Part shown: positions 1 through 8,580 of the stretch, in pieces
How positions within the stretch are numbered: position 1 is the stretch's first letter
How the letters are laid out: every line of letters begins with the position of its first letter
Assembly (NCBI RefSeq): GCF_008634025.1
Contig: NZ_PDCM01000001.1
Coordinates: forward strand, 4,310,501-4,374,500
DNA: 64,000 nucleotides
DNA from: Streptomyces albofaciens JCM 4342
GTDB lineage: Bacteria > Actinomycetota > Actinomycetes > Streptomycetales > Streptomycetaceae
Direction of reading: 5' to 3'
Position numbers and translations under genes: made by a program
The notes under the pieces: generated by a model
What the model was told of the DNA's origin: nothing
Database searches by the model: none
The model's input: only the letters and a program-made list of their open reading frames with translations

Positions 1-426
1 CCGGTACAGCGGGGCTTCACCATGGTGCTGGGCAGCGGCGGCCACCCGAGCGCTTTCGTGCTGCGCGCCGACGGCACGGTCGAACGCCTGCGGCCGGAGG
101 GTGGCATGCTCGTCGGAGCCCTGGCGGAGGCCACCTTCGCGGAGTGCGATGCCCACTTGGGGCCGGGCGACGCGCTGCTGTTGTACACCGACGGGCTGAC
201 CGAGGCACGCCTTGCCGACAGCAGCCTGCTGGGCGAGGACGGCCTGGCGCGTCTGCTGCCCTCGCAGGCCGGGGCCGGGGCTGCCGCACTGACCGAGGCG
301 ATCAGTGCGCTGCTGACGGACCTGGAGACCGCGGTGTGCGACGACGTGGCCGTGGTGGCGCTGGCCGTGCCGGCTGCCGGCCCAGGCCGCGAGCGGGGTC
401 TACCAGGACCACGGCAGGCGGATTGA
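1..426 (+). CDS. PP2C/SpoIIE-type serine phosphatase, C-terminal part (5' end outside window)
   Basis: The frame is open from base 1, so the gene starts upstream of the window and only the last 141 codons are seen. The visible part is the end of a SpoIIE/RsbU-type PP2C domain: GSGGHP near codons 10-15, LLYTDGLTEA near codons 60-69 (a metal-binding aspartate is usual here) and DDVAVVAL near codon 114. Such phosphatases dephosphorylate STAS anti-sigma antagonists and so release a sigma factor. The STAS gene 20 bp downstream on the same strand is the natural substrate. The sensor part of the protein is not visible. Confidence 0.85.
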   Translation, partial: PVQRGFTMVLGSGGHPSAFVLRADGTVERLRPEGGMLVGALAEATFAECDAHLGPGDALLLYTDGLTEARLADSSLLGEDGLARLLPSQAGAGAAALTEAISALLTDLETAVCDDVAVVALAVPAAGPGRERGLPGPRQAD

Positions 427-446
427 CCCACAGCGAAGGGCAGGGC

Positions 447-827
447 ATGGCCGATACGGACCTGACGGTGCACGACGCTCGCCGGATGGGCACGTGGACG
501 GTGGCCGCCGTCACCGGCGAGATCGACTTCAGCAGCGCCGACGCCCTGTACAGCCAGGCGCGCCGGCTCATCAGCGAGGGCCCGGGGTGCCTGCTGCTCG
601 ACTTCTCCGCGGTCACCTTCTGCGACTCCTCCGGCATCAGCTCCCTGATCGGTCTGATGCGCGAGGCCCGCATACGTCACGGAACCCTGGCCCTGGCCGC
701 GGCGCCCGAGCGCGTGAGCAGGGCGCTGCACCAGATCGGGCTGCACCATTTCATTCCTGTCTACCCCGACATCGAGGCGGCGCTGGCCGCCGCACCCGGC
801 GCTCCGCCCCCGTGCGGCAGCGGCTAG
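447..827 (+). CDS. STAS-domain anti-sigma factor antagonist
   Basis: This 126-residue protein is a single STAS domain. The phosphorylation loop CDSSG lies at residues 59-63, with Ser61 or Ser62 as the usual kinase target, and is preceded by the typical beta strand LLLDFSAVTF. The start ATG has a GAAGGG ribosome-binding site about ten bases upstream. It follows the PP2C phosphatase gene by 20 bp, so the two are probably co-transcribed. Its 3' end overlaps the convergent MEDS/HATPase gene by 4 bp. The family role is to bind and sequester an anti-sigma kinase when unphosphorylated. Which sigma factor is controlled cannot be told from this window. Confidence 0.85.
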   Translation: MADTDLTVHDARRMGTWTVAAVTGEIDFSSADALYSQARRLISEGPGCLLLDFSAVTFCDSSGISSLIGLMREARIRHGTLALAAAPERVSRALHQIGLHHFIPVYPDIEAALAAAPGAPPPCGSG

Positions 828-1753
828 CAGGTGAAATAGCAGCGCACCGTGGTGCCGTGCTCGCTGGTGTGCATCCGTACGAGGTCGGCGACCAGCTGGA
901 CGAGCAGCAGCCCACGCCCGCCGGGCCGTCCCGCAGGCGCGGGGTGCCGTCCGGCCAGCGGGTCGGCCAGCCGTCCGCGATCGCACACCTCCCACACCAC
1001 CTGCTGTCCTTCGGACCAGATCCGCAAGGTACCCGAACCCCCGCCGTGTACCACGCTGTTGGTGGTCAGCTCGGCCACCGCCAGCTCCATGTCCTGCAGC
1101 CGGGACCCGGTCAGCCCCAGCTCGCGCGCCCGCCCGGTGGCCCAGCGCCGTACCGAGGCCAGTTCCGGTGCGCCGAAGTCGGCCGCCGTCGCGGTGGGCG
1201 GGGGAGCCAGCGGCTGGTTGTAGCGGGCGACGATGCCCTCGGGGTCGTAGGCGGGGCTGGTCCGCCGGCCGCCCGGATCGATGATCAACGGGTGCGTGGC
1301 GTGCGCGTCGGCCAGCACCGTGGCATCCAGGCCGGCCGCGTCGTAGGGGCACAGGATCGATACGGCACGGCCGTGGAACGCCGCGTTGATCAGCGCCTCG
1401 TGCTGGGCACAGGCCGGGTACTCCACATCGGTGCGCTGCGGCCAGATCGGCTCACCGATGATCCAGACGCGTCCGTGCGGCTGGGCGTCGGCGAAGGCCC
1501 GCAGCACCCCCGGGATGATCCGGCCCGGGTTGCGCCCCGCCTGGGTCATGTCGATGAAGCGCACCGCATCGGCGAACCGGCCCAGCTGCTCCTTCAGCAT
1601 TCCGTGCCGGGCGGCGGGGACGGCGACGGCCACCGGTTCCCCCGCCTCCAAGCCGTTGAGGATGAACGGTACCGTCCCCTCCACATACTGCTGGTCGTCC
1701 CAGTAGAACAGTGCGGGGTGAGAGAAGGGCCCGTCGGCCGGGAGAGCATGCAT
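824..1753 (-). CDS. MEDS sensor plus HATPase_c anti-sigma kinase (RsbW-like)
   Basis: The protein has about 309 residues. The N-terminal two thirds is a MEDS domain (starts near HPALFYWDDQQYVEGT), a fold proposed to sense methanogen- or DcmR-type ligands. The C-terminal third is a GHKL ATPase of the anti-sigma type: MELAVAELTTNSVVHGG is the N box and GRGLLLVQLVADL is the G box. The start ATG shares its A with the TGA stop of the upstream STAS gene (TGATG), so translation is coupled. A GTG one codon upstream is also possible. Together with the flanking STAS genes this forms a partner-switch module. Confidence 0.8.
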   Translation of the reverse strand: MHALPADGPFSHPALFYWDDQQYVEGTVPFILNGLEAGEPVAVAVPAARHGMLKEQLGRFADAVRFIDMTQAGRNPGRIIPGVLRAFADAQPHGRVWIIGEPIWPQRTDVEYPACAQHEALINAAFHGRAVSILCPYDAAGLDATVLADAHATHPLIIDPGGRRTSPAYDPEGIVARYNQPLAPPPTATAADFGAPELASVRRWATGRARELGLTGSRLQDMELAVAELTTNSVVHGGGSGTLRIWSEGQQVVWEVCDRGRLADPLAGRHPAPAGRPGGRGLLLVQLVADLVRMHTSEHGTTVRCYFTC

Positions 1754-2187
1754 CACAGCGTCACCTCCATCGCCGCCAGATCGGGCCAGAACAGCTCCAG
1801 CAGACGCCGCAGCGTACCCGGCGGCCGGCTGACCACGACGCGCCGCCCCTCGCCCAGGTTGTGCGCGGTCAGGGCCAAGGCGGACGCGCCGGCCACATCG
1901 ATGAAGGTCACCGCCGACATCTCCATGTGGAAGACGTCGTCCTCGCACCGGGCAAGACGCTCCAGTGCCCCTTCCCAGACGGGGCGTGTGCTCAAGCTGA
2001 TCTCCCCTGCCGCCCGAAGCCCCGGCCGGTCCGGCAACGGGCACACCGTCAATACGGCCTCGCCGGGCAACGGCCCGCCAGACCCCTGCGAGAGCTCCAA
2101 GCAGCCCTCCTCCATCGCTTCACCGTCAGTATCGCGCCATCGGCCGCTGTGTGGGTACCCGGAGTGGTCACGCAAAAGGACCAGCAT
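1753..2187 (-). CDS. STAS-domain protein (anti-sigma antagonist-like)
   Basis: This is a STAS fold of 120-144 residues. The core is EISLSTRPVWEGALERLAR, then FHMEMSAVTFIDVAGASALA. The usual DSSG phospho-loop is DVAG here, so the phosphorylatable serine is replaced, and the protein may be a non-phosphorylated or ligand-binding version. The longest frame starts at 2187. An ATG at 2115 (MEEGCLEL) is equally plausible because the first 24 residues have no recognisable fold. Its stop overlaps the start of the MEDS/HATPase gene, so the two are very likely one operon and physical partners. Confidence 0.7.
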   Translation of the reverse strand: MLVLLRDHSGYPHSGRWRDTDGEAMEEGCLELSQGSGGPLPGEAVLTVCPLPDRPGLRAAGEISLSTRPVWEGALERLARCEDDVFHMEMSAVTFIDVAGASALALTAHNLGEGRRVVVSRPPGTLRRLLELFWPDLAAMEVTL

Positions 2188-2256
2188 ACGGTTCCGGTGG
2201 CCGCGGCGCGGGAGACTTACCGCGGAACGCCCTGGACGGTTCGCAGGGGCGCGGTG

Positions 2257-3102
2257 TCAGGAGTCGTCCGGCACAGGAGGCTGCCGGTCCCGGGGAGGGG
2301 CTGGGGTGGTGTGGTCGAGCAGGAGGTCGGTGTACTGGCGCAGCAGGGACAGGTGCTGGGCCAGGGCCGCGGCGGTGGCGAGGGTACCGGCCGGAAGGGC
2401 GTGGGCGGGGAGCTGGGCGTACAGGTCCTGGGCGACGTCCTCGGCCTCGCGCAGCCGGGCGTCGATTTCGACGAGCACCGGGCTCACGGCCGATGTGGTG
2501 GCCGGCCGGCTGACGCGGTGCCGGTGCGCGGCTTTCAGCAGGGCGGCCTGCTCGTGCAGGCGGCGGTTGATGTCGTACAGCGCGACGAAGACGCTGACCT
2601 TGGCGCGCAGGACCCAGGGGTCGAAGGGTTTGACCAGGTAGTCGACGGCACCGACCGCGTAGCCGCGGAAGGTGTGGTGGGCGCTGTGACCGGCGGCCGT
2701 CAGGAAGATGATCGGTACGTGGCGGGTGCGGGCGCGGCGTTTGATGTGCACGGCGGTCTCGAAGCCGTCCATGCGCGGCATCTGCACGTCGAGCAGTATC
2801 AGCGCGAACTCGTCGGACAGCAGCGCCTTGAGGGCGGCCTCGCCGGAGGTGGCGCGCACGAGACGGTGGCGCAGCGGGGCCAGGACGGCCTCCAGGGCCA
2901 GGAGGTTTTCCACCCGGTCGTCCACGAGCAGGATTTTTATCGCCTGCGTACCGCGCGGTGCGGCCGCAGCAGCGCCGGCGGCGGGTTTCGCGGCGGGTGC
3001 GGGGATGCCGGGCCCGCCGCCGGGCGACGGGCGGGGCGCCGCGGAGGGTCCGTCACCGGGAGAGGGGGAGCCGGGTCGCAGCGCCCGCGGGCCGTTGGGC
3101 AT
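2257..3102 (-). CDS. Response-regulator receiver protein without DNA-binding output
   Basis: The protein has 281 residues. The first 50 are Pro/Ala/Gly-rich and probably disordered. A receiver domain follows (KILLVDDRVENLLALE, LILLDVQMPRMDGFE with the phospho-Asp, IFLTAAG, VDYLVKPFDP with the conserved Lys). The last 90 residues are helical, with no HTH or enzyme motif seen. Receiver proteins of this kind act as phospho-switches for partner proteins or as companions of hybrid kinases. The start ATG has only a weak ribosome-binding site and the true start could lie inside the low-complexity leader. It sits with the STAS/anti-sigma genes, which suggests a signalling role. Confidence 0.75.
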   Translation of the reverse strand: MPNGPRALRPGSPSPGDGPSAAPRPSPGGGPGIPAPAAKPAAGAAAAAPRGTQAIKILLVDDRVENLLALEAVLAPLRHRLVRATSGEAALKALLSDEFALILLDVQMPRMDGFETAVHIKRRARTRHVPIIFLTAAGHSAHHTFRGYAVGAVDYLVKPFDPWVLRAKVSVFVALYDINRRLHEQAALLKAAHRHRVSRPATTSAVSPVLVEIDARLREAEDVAQDLYAQLPAHALPAGTLATAAALAQHLSLLRQYTDLLLDHTTPAPPRDRQPPVPDDS

Positions 3103-3570
3103 GGCCGTCTACGCCTTTCGCCGGGCCGGCGGACAGCGCGCTGGTCGCGGCGCGGCTCCCACGCGTCGGCCGGTGCCGCTGGTCGGCCGGACATCCGTGC
3201 CTGAGTCCATCGTTCCCTCTTCCGCCCCGGCCCGACACCCCGCGCGCCGCAGTTTCCCGGCCGCGTCCGGAGTGCGCCCCGGGCGCACCGGCGGAGAGCA
3301 TTCCGTGTGCGGAGGCGAAGCCGTCAGACTGCCGACCCGGGTGTGCGGGCGGCGCGGCGGGAAGGTGTTCAGCAGCACGCTGACTTCGTTGGTGTGGCCA
3401 GTGCCGCTGGGCACAAGGTGTCAAGGGTGCGCGTCAGCTCGTACGGGGACAGCCCGGCCATGGCCAGGGTGCGGGCGGCCGAGCAGGGCCCCGGCGTGGT
3501 GCGGAGTACCTCGCGATGCCCGGCCCGGTGGCGGGGACGGCAGCGGTCGGCGTTCCGGCTGCGGCAGTGG
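3103..3570. other. Intergenic stretch, no gene seen
   Basis: This 468-bp stretch lies between two leftward genes. The frames here show no family motif and mixed third-position composition, so I find no supportable gene. It presumably carries the promoter of the receiver gene at its left end. Confidence 0.5.
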
Positions 3571-4365
3571 CTACCCGCCGGGTGCCGTGCGCCACTGCCG
3601 GGGCACGGAGTTCGCCTGACCGGCGGGTCGCCCCGCCTGCCCCGAGGGCGCCGGGGTCTGCTTGGCCTTCGCGACCGCGGCTTTCAAGTGCCCTTGTACG
3701 GTCGCGGGCAGGGCTGGCCCGTGGACGCTGTTGACCAGGTCCTGGGCTAGGCGGTGCAGTTTGGTGTTGGTGTTCTGGGAGGCGGCGACCAGCACCGACC
3801 AGGCGGCCTCGGGGCTGAGGCTGAAGGTGGCCATCAGGATGCCGCGGGCCAGGTCGATGGCCGGGCGGGTCTGCATGGCGCGGCGCAGCTGGGCGACTTC
3901 GGCGGACAAGTCCTCACGCTTGTCCTCGTGCTGCGCCGGAGTCGCGGAGCCGGAGGACTCCTGGCCGTCCGGGAGCGCGGGGGCGAACAGCGCGCGGGCT
4001 CCGGAGACGTCCAGCAGCCGGTCGACGGCCTGGCTGCTGGAGGAGATCACGACGGTCTTGTTGTGCACCAGGGCGCGCAGACGCAGGCGCAGGAGCAGAT
4101 TCAGCCCGGCGCAGTCGCAGAACGGCACCGCGTCGAGGTGGAGGTCGAGACGGTGGGCTGTGCGGCGCAGGGCTTCTTGCAGATCGCGTTCGATCACCTG
4201 GCAGGTGGTCAGGTCGAGGACGCCTCGTACTGCCGCGCCGATGCGTTCACCGTCCCGGAAGACATGCACCTCGCGGTCTCCCGACCGGTCCACCGCGGAT
4301 GCGGCGGGTGCTGCCCCGTCGCATCCCGCGTCGTCCTCCGGAAGGAGGTCCGGAGCTTCTGACAT
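3571..4365 (-). CDS. STAS plus ANTAR domain RNA-binding regulator
   Basis: The protein has 264 residues with two domains. A STAS-like domain comes first (VRGVLDLTTCQVIERDLQEAL, then VPFCDCAGLNLLLRLR, residues about 30-120). After a linker comes an ANTAR domain (LRRAMQTRPAIDLARGILMA through WSVLVAASQNTNTKLHRLAQDL, residues about 160-215). ANTAR domains bind paired-hairpin RNA and act as transcription antiterminators. The C-terminal 45 residues are Ala/Pro/Gln-rich. The start is supported by GAGAGG upstream. STAS-ANTAR fusions are common in streptomycetes; their RNA targets are mostly unknown. Confidence 0.85.
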   Translation of the reverse strand: MSEAPDLLPEDDAGCDGAAPAASAVDRSGDREVHVFRDGERIGAAVRGVLDLTTCQVIERDLQEALRRTAHRLDLHLDAVPFCDCAGLNLLLRLRLRALVHNKTVVISSSSQAVDRLLDVSGARALFAPALPDGQESSGSATPAQHEDKREDLSAEVAQLRRAMQTRPAIDLARGILMATFSLSPEAAWSVLVAASQNTNTKLHRLAQDLVNSVHGPALPATVQGHLKAAVAKAKQTPAPSGQAGRPAGQANSVPRQWRTAPGG

Positions 4366-4498
4366 GGCCGTCCTCTCGCGTCATCGGCTCGCCGCCTTCT
4401 CTCCCAGGCTTGCCCTGGCTACTCATACCCGTCAATCGATACACGAAAATCACTACAGGTGTTGGGATGCGTGAGTGGCCGGTCGGTAGAGTGGAACG

Positions 4499-4849
4499 AT
4501 GGACGCAGTGCCCCCGCCGCATACCGGATGGACGTTCGTGACCAACCATGCCCGGGTGCTGGCCGCCATCGCCGACGACCACCACGTCCGCGTCCGCGAC
4601 ATCGCCGCGCACTGCCGGCTGACCGAACGCGCGGTCCAGAAAATCATCGCGGACCTGGAGCGGGACGGATACCTCTCCCACACCCGCGACGGCCGCTCCA
4701 ACACCTATGAGATCGACCCCAGCAGGGTGTTGCGCCACCCGGTGGAAGCCGGCCTCGGCCTGACCGTGGCGTCCTTGCTGTCCCTGCTCGTCCAGGACGA
4801 GGCCGACCGCACCGCACCTGCCCCGAGGTCGCACCCCAGCACGGCCTGA
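4499..4849 (+). CDS. Small winged-helix transcriptional regulator (MarR/ArsR-like fold)
   Basis: The protein has 116 residues. A winged helix occupies residues 15-80: VLAAIADDHHVRVRDIAAHC, then RAVQKIIADLERDGYLSHTR as the recognition helix and wing. The C-terminal part is a short tail without a ligand domain. A TAGAGT hexamer lies just before the ATG, at leaderless-transcript spacing, and no good ribosome-binding site is visible. It is divergent from the STAS-ANTAR gene across a 133-bp region that must hold both promoters. The target is unknown. Confidence 0.75.
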   Translation: MDAVPPPHTGWTFVTNHARVLAAIADDHHVRVRDIAAHCRLTERAVQKIIADLERDGYLSHTRDGRSNTYEIDPSRVLRHPVEAGLGLTVASLLSLLVQDEADRTAPAPRSHPSTA

Positions 4850-5188
4850 CGGTGGCGGCTCCCGGCAGCCACGCTCGTCGCATACGGTCCGAACTGGGCA
4901 GTGGCCACCGTCGCCGCGCCGCGGTGGCCGTTCGCATGCGTTGTCCGCACGGCCCTGGCCCAGTGTCCGCGACGGCCGGGGGCTCACCGCACCCGATCGG
5001 AGGAGCCTGCCGGCCGCCGGTGCGGGCAGGCGCCCCACGCACGGGTCGGCCACTGCCGCACGACGCTCGGGGATCAGCGTCCCGTGTACCCGCCGCGCGG
5101 GACGGGCGACCACACACCACCCGTCCCGTCGCGGCCCCTTCGTATGCGCCGGTGACGACGACGCGGTGCCGGTTCGGTTCGCCCGGCC
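4850..5188. other. Convergent intergenic region, nothing recognised
   Basis: These 339 bp separate the winged-helix gene from the 3' end of the leftward van operon. I see no ORF with a family signature and no strong hairpin. It marks the junction between the signalling genes and the resistance locus. Confidence 0.45.
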
Positions 5189-5863
5189 TCACGATGCCGC
5201 GCTGACCAGGATCCCTCGTCCCGCGTGGAACCGCTCGAATACGCGCATGGGCAGCGATGCGGAGTCAGCGTTGTGGGAGTAGCCCGACGGATCATGGAAC
5301 CGCACCGTTGTTCCTCGCACCGCGTGGACCAGCACAAGATGCCCTCCCCGCCGCGGTTCGTGGGTTCCCGGGTCGCGGATCTCAGGAGATACCGAAGCGA
5401 TCAGGACGTGCCCGGGGCGCACCGCCCGGGCGGATTCCTGGATCGGCGTGTTCTCGACCAGTTGGCATGCGAATCCGAATTGCGAGCTGATCCACGCCAT
5501 GAACGGCCTGTAGATCAGTCCCTGCACCTTGCCCCGGGGGTCCACCACGTAGCAGCCCCAATCGAGGGCCAGCGCAAGGAGTTCACGCATCGGCAGTCGG
5601 ATGTCCGTCCAGCCGTGGAGCAGGGACTGCAGGCATGCCAAGCCGCAGACCTTGCGGGACCAGAACAGGTACTCTTCGCGCGAGTGGTACCCGTCGGAGG
5701 CCCAGTCGTGCCGTGGTGACGGATCGGTGTGCCTCAGGAAGACGTCGAGCCCCGATGGGGCGGCACGCCGCATGACGACATCGTCGTTCCGGTCCAGGCT
5801 TCCCCACTGTGAGACGTAGGGGAGGAGGGTTCCGTCAGGTGACGGGGAAGTCGAAATAGACAT
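5189..5863 (-). CDS. C39-like cysteine peptidase at the end of the van operon
   Basis: The 224-residue protein resembles C39-family (papain-like) peptidases. Cys73 lies in SRKVCGLACLQSLL, His175 in RRGGHLVLVHAV and Asp191 in RFHDPSGY, a complete Cys-His-Asp triad in the usual order and spacing. There is no signal peptide, ABC transporter or membrane segment, so it is predicted to be cytoplasmic. The chosen ATG at 5863 lies inside vanX, overlapping it by 29 bp in another frame. The ribosome-binding site is poor, so coupling to vanX translation is likely. An internal ATG near 5773 is less likely. I know of no C39-like peptidase in classical vanHAX operons. A role in processing peptidoglycan-derived peptides or activating a partner is inference. 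Confidence 0.7.
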   Translation of the reverse strand: MSISTSPSPDGTLLPYVSQWGSLDRNDDVVMRRAAPSGLDVFLRHTDPSPRHDWASDGYHSREEYLFWSRKVCGLACLQSLLHGWTDIRLPMRELLALALDWGCYVVDPRGKVQGLIYRPFMAWISSQFGFACQLVENTPIQESARAVRPGHVLIASVSPEIRDPGTHEPRRGGHLVLVHAVRGTTVRFHDPSGYSHNADSASLPMRVFERFHAGRGILVSAAS

Positions 5864-6443
5864 CCGGATAAGGCTCGCTTTCCAGCGTGTAGTGCCACCA
5901 CTCGCAGGCGTAGCGAGCGAACCCGCAGTTCTCCATGATGGAGCAGAGGTGCTCGCGGTTTTCCGCTTCGGTGGGCGCCAGTCCTTTTGCTCCGTGATGT
6001 GAGACCGGATCCATGAGATCGTGGCCGCCGCCCATGCGGGCAATCTGTCCGGTGGCGAGGCTGTAGAGCGTCAGGTCGACGGTACTGCCACGACTGTGGC
6101 CCGACTTGGCGGCCACGTATCCCTTGTCGACAAGCTCGGCTCTTTCGATATTGGGGTAGTGGCGCTGCTTTGTCCGGCCGTCCTCCGGCTGTGCCGACCA
6201 GCGCAGAAAGCAGTCGACGGCGCGTTGCGGACGGTACCCGTCCCAGACGAGCAAGCCGAAGCCGAGGGACGCGGCCTCTTCTTGTGCTCGCCCAAGGGCG
6301 GTGCACAGTGCTCTGGTGCCGACTATCCGGTTGGCCAGGTATCCGTCCACCGGCTTCCCGGTGAAGTTGTCCCGGGTGGCGTACTTGGCATCCCAGCGGA
6401 TGCCGGGCACCAGCTCGTCCAGGTACACGAAGTCGTCGTTCAT
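5835..6443 (-). CDS. vanX: VanX D-Ala-D-Ala dipeptidase
   Basis: The 202-residue protein matches enterococcal VanX along its whole length by memory of that sequence: RWDAKYATRDNFTGKPVDGY, LLVWDGYRPQRAV, SGHSRGSTVDLTLY (zinc His and Asp) and EWWHYTLESEPYPD (catalytic Glu and zinc His), ending YFDFPV. It is a zinc-dependent dipeptidase that destroys cytoplasmic D-Ala-D-Ala so that only D-Ala-D-Lac enters the cell wall precursor. It overlaps vanA by 4 bp (ATGA) and is third in the vanHAX operon. Confidence 0.97.
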   Translation of the reverse strand: MNDDFVYLDELVPGIRWDAKYATRDNFTGKPVDGYLANRIVGTRALCTALGRAQEEAASLGFGLLVWDGYRPQRAVDCFLRWSAQPEDGRTKQRHYPNIERAELVDKGYVAAKSGHSRGSTVDLTLYSLATGQIARMGGGHDLMDPVSHHGAKGLAPTEAENREHLCSIMENCGFARYACEWWHYTLESEPYPDVYFDFPVT

Positions 6444-7480
6444 CGCTTTTTCCGGTGCAGTGTCATCGACACGAGCCGGTCGATCACGTCGGAGAGCGGC
6501 AGTCCTGCGGCGGCCATCATCCGGGGATAGCGGCTGTAGGAGGTCATGCCGGGCAGGGTGTTGACTTCGTTGAGCACCACCTGGCCGTCCTCCTTGAGGA
6601 ACATGTCCACGCGGGCAAGCCCCCGGCAGCCCAGGGCGCGGTAGATGGTCCTGGCGCTCTCTTGGACGAGCCGGCGCGATGCTTCGGAGATGTCGGCGGG
6701 AACGATGAACGTCGAGTTCTCCGAGCCGGTCTCGGGTGAGTTCTCCTGGTGGATCCTGAAGAATCCGTGTGAGAGGGCTACGCGGTCCACCTCGCCCGTG
6801 ATCGGGGCGCAGGGATCCCCCAGGATCGCGCAGCCGACCTCGCTCCCGGCCACGGCCTCTTCGATCAGGATCTTCGAGTCGTACTGTCGTGCCGCGTCCA
6901 GTGCGCTCGGCAGGTCCTCTTCCCCGGTGACTTTGCTCACGCCGAAGGACGAGCCCGAACGGGCCGGCTTCACGAAGACCGGATAAGGAAGCCGGCCGGC
7001 GTCGACCTTCCCGTTCCCCGTGACCACCCGGAAATCAGGCGTGGCGATTCCCGCGCTCCTGGCGACGGTGTAGGTCAGGGATTTGTCCATGCAGATGGCA
7101 GAGCTCTGGACGTCGCAGCCGGCATAGGGGATGCCGGAGAGCTCCAGCAGGCCCTGGACCGCACCGTCTTCGCCGAGTGTGCCGTGCAGAACGGGTAGTA
7201 CGAGGTCCAGGCGGATCACTTCGCATCGTCCCTGTTCCAGGACGAGCAGGCCGTGGACGCTTCGGTCGGGTGACAGCACGACGGGACGGGCGCCGCCGTT
7301 CTCCCAGCCGGTGCCGGGGAAGTCGCAGAGCTTCCAGGCGCCGGACCGCGTGATGCCGATCCAGTACGGCTCGTAGCTATCGGTGTCGAGGTTCTTCGCG
7401 ACCTCTTGGGCGGACTTGACGGAGACGGAGTGTTCTTCGGAAGAGCCTCCGAAGATGATGCCGATCCTCGCCCTGTTCAT
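6440..7480 (-). CDS. vanA: D-Ala-D-Lac ligase (VanA/DdlM type)
   Basis: This 346-residue ATP-grasp ligase has the Ddl family signatures IGIIFGGSSEEHSVSVKSAQ, VLHGTLGEDGAVQGLLELSG, PVFVKPARSGSSFGVSKV and LNEVNTLPGMTSYSRYP. It makes the depsipeptide D-Ala-D-Lac instead of D-Ala-D-Ala, using D-lactate from VanH. That specificity is inferred from its position between vanH and vanX and from overall resemblance to VanA/DdlM. Overlaps of 4 bp on both sides show a single translationally coupled operon. Base composition is somewhat less GC-rich than in the neighbouring PKS, in keeping with acquisition as a cassette. Confidence 0.95.
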   Translation of the reverse strand: MNRARIGIIFGGSSEEHSVSVKSAQEVAKNLDTDSYEPYWIGITRSGAWKLCDFPGTGWENGGARPVVLSPDRSVHGLLVLEQGRCEVIRLDLVLPVLHGTLGEDGAVQGLLELSGIPYAGCDVQSSAICMDKSLTYTVARSAGIATPDFRVVTGNGKVDAGRLPYPVFVKPARSGSSFGVSKVTGEEDLPSALDAARQYDSKILIEEAVAGSEVGCAILGDPCAPITGEVDRVALSHGFFRIHQENSPETGSENSTFIVPADISEASRRLVQESARTIYRALGCRGLARVDMFLKEDGQVVLNEVNTLPGMTSYSRYPRMMAAAGLPLSDVIDRLVSMTLHRKKR

Positions 7481-8508
7481 GTTCTCCCGCTTTCGAAGTC
7501 GAGGCAGTTGATGAGGCTGTTTCTGATGGTGTCGCGCAGCGCGTGGTCGGTGTAATAGGCCGTGTGCGGGCTGATGAACACATTCGGCAGCTCTTGCAGG
7601 CGCAACAGTGACCGGTTCTCGATGGGCTTGTCCCGGCAGTCGGTGTAGAAAATTCTTTCCTCGCCGTCGAGGACGTCCAGTGCCGCGCCGCCCAATCTGC
7701 CGCTCTCCAGCGCCGGAAGAAGGGCTTCGGTATCGATGAGCGGCCCTCGTCCGGTGTTGACGAGGAACGCGCCGTGCTTCATCTGCCCGATACGCCGGCG
7801 ATCGAGGAGATGGCGGGTTTCCGCGGTGAGCGGGGTGTGGAGCGTGACCAGGTCGCTGTGCCGGAGCAACGCGTCGATCGGCACGTGGTCGGCAGAAGTC
7901 CGGGGGCGCTTGTCGTAGGCCAGCACGCGGCAGCCGAAGCCCCTCAGCCGGTCGATGACCGCTGTGCCGATGCGCCCCGTGCCGACCACCCCGACCGTCA
8001 GGTCGCGCAGCTCTTTGCCGCGAGTCTCACTCAGCCGGTAGTCATGGGCATCGGCGCGGCGGAGGGTGGCCTTCGCGTGGCGCACCGTCATCAGCATCAA
8101 CATCAGCGTGTAGTCGGCGACGCTGTCGGGTGAATACGTCACGTTTCCGACGGAGATACCGACGCTCTCCGCGTAGCTCACGTCGATGTGGTCGCATCCG
8201 ATGCTTCGTGTGGAGAGGTATTCCACACCGGCGCGGCTCAGCGCGATGAGCGTGTCACGGGTGACGTGTGTCTTGTGGCTGACGCTGATACATCGGTTCC
8301 CGGCTGCCAGGCCGATATTGGCTTCAGAGACCGCTTCCTCGGTGATGGTCGGCACCACGCCGAAGCGATGCGCCATTTCCCGGAAGAGAAGGGCCTCGTC
8401 CTGCTCGCACCCGTAGGCCGTGATTCCCGTTGCCGGGACAGCTGGTGACGACGGCGACGGCGTTCGGGTGCGGCACGCCGCCGCTCGTGTGGGTCCGCTG
8501 GAACTCAT
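7477..8508 (-). CDS. vanH: VanH D-lactate dehydrogenase
   Basis: The 343-residue D-2-hydroxyacid dehydrogenase reduces pyruvate to D-lactate with NADH for the VanA ligase. VanH-specific stretches include YGCEQDEA, STRSIGCDHID, NVTYSPDSVADYTLMLMLM and ISPHTAYYTDHALRDT. The nucleotide-binding motif is VGVVGTGRIGTAV. Residues 1-27 (Ser/Pro/Ala-rich) extend beyond the usual VanH start. The ATG at 8508 sits directly against the conserved promoter element, and its first codons resemble those of the leader ORF at 8903. It is first in the vanHAX-peptidase operon. Confidence 0.95.
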   Translation of the reverse strand: MSSSGPTRAAACRTRTPSPSSPAVPATGITAYGCEQDEALLFREMAHRFGVVPTITEEAVSEANIGLAAGNRCISVSHKTHVTRDTLIALSRAGVEYLSTRSIGCDHIDVSYAESVGISVGNVTYSPDSVADYTLMLMLMTVRHAKATLRRADAHDYRLSETRGKELRDLTVGVVGTGRIGTAVIDRLRGFGCRVLAYDKRPRTSADHVPIDALLRHSDLVTLHTPLTAETRHLLDRRRIGQMKHGAFLVNTGRGPLIDTEALLPALESGRLGGAALDVLDGEERIFYTDCRDKPIENRSLLRLQELPNVFISPHTAYYTDHALRDTIRNSLINCLDFESGRT

Positions 8509-8580
8509 ACCGTCCAGTCAAGAGAGCGCGGTGTTGCCGACGCGTATGCATTTACTGATACGCCGACGATACGTTGCCGG
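8496..8580 (-). promoter_or_regulatory. vanH promoter / probable VanR-binding element (copy B)
   Basis: Read leftward from 8580, this sequence is about 87% identical over 85 bp to the + strand sequence from 8831 to 8915. Shared blocks are GTATCGTCGGCGTATC, GCATACGCGTCGGCAACACC and CTCTTGACTGGACGG. The repeat ends inside the first codons of vanH. A third, shorter relative precedes vanY. Three copies in front of three van transcription units identify it as the common control element, presumably bound by phosphorylated VanR. Confidence 0.75.

Noticed and set aside
494..2641. 715-codon + strand ORF over the leftward anti-sigma genes
   Set aside because: It is a shadow of the MEDS/HATPase and STAS genes on the other strand, which show clear domain motifs.
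4852..5205. ORFs in the gap after the winged-helix gene
   Set aside because: No family motif, overlapping alternative frames of equal quality, and convergent position next to the van operon end.
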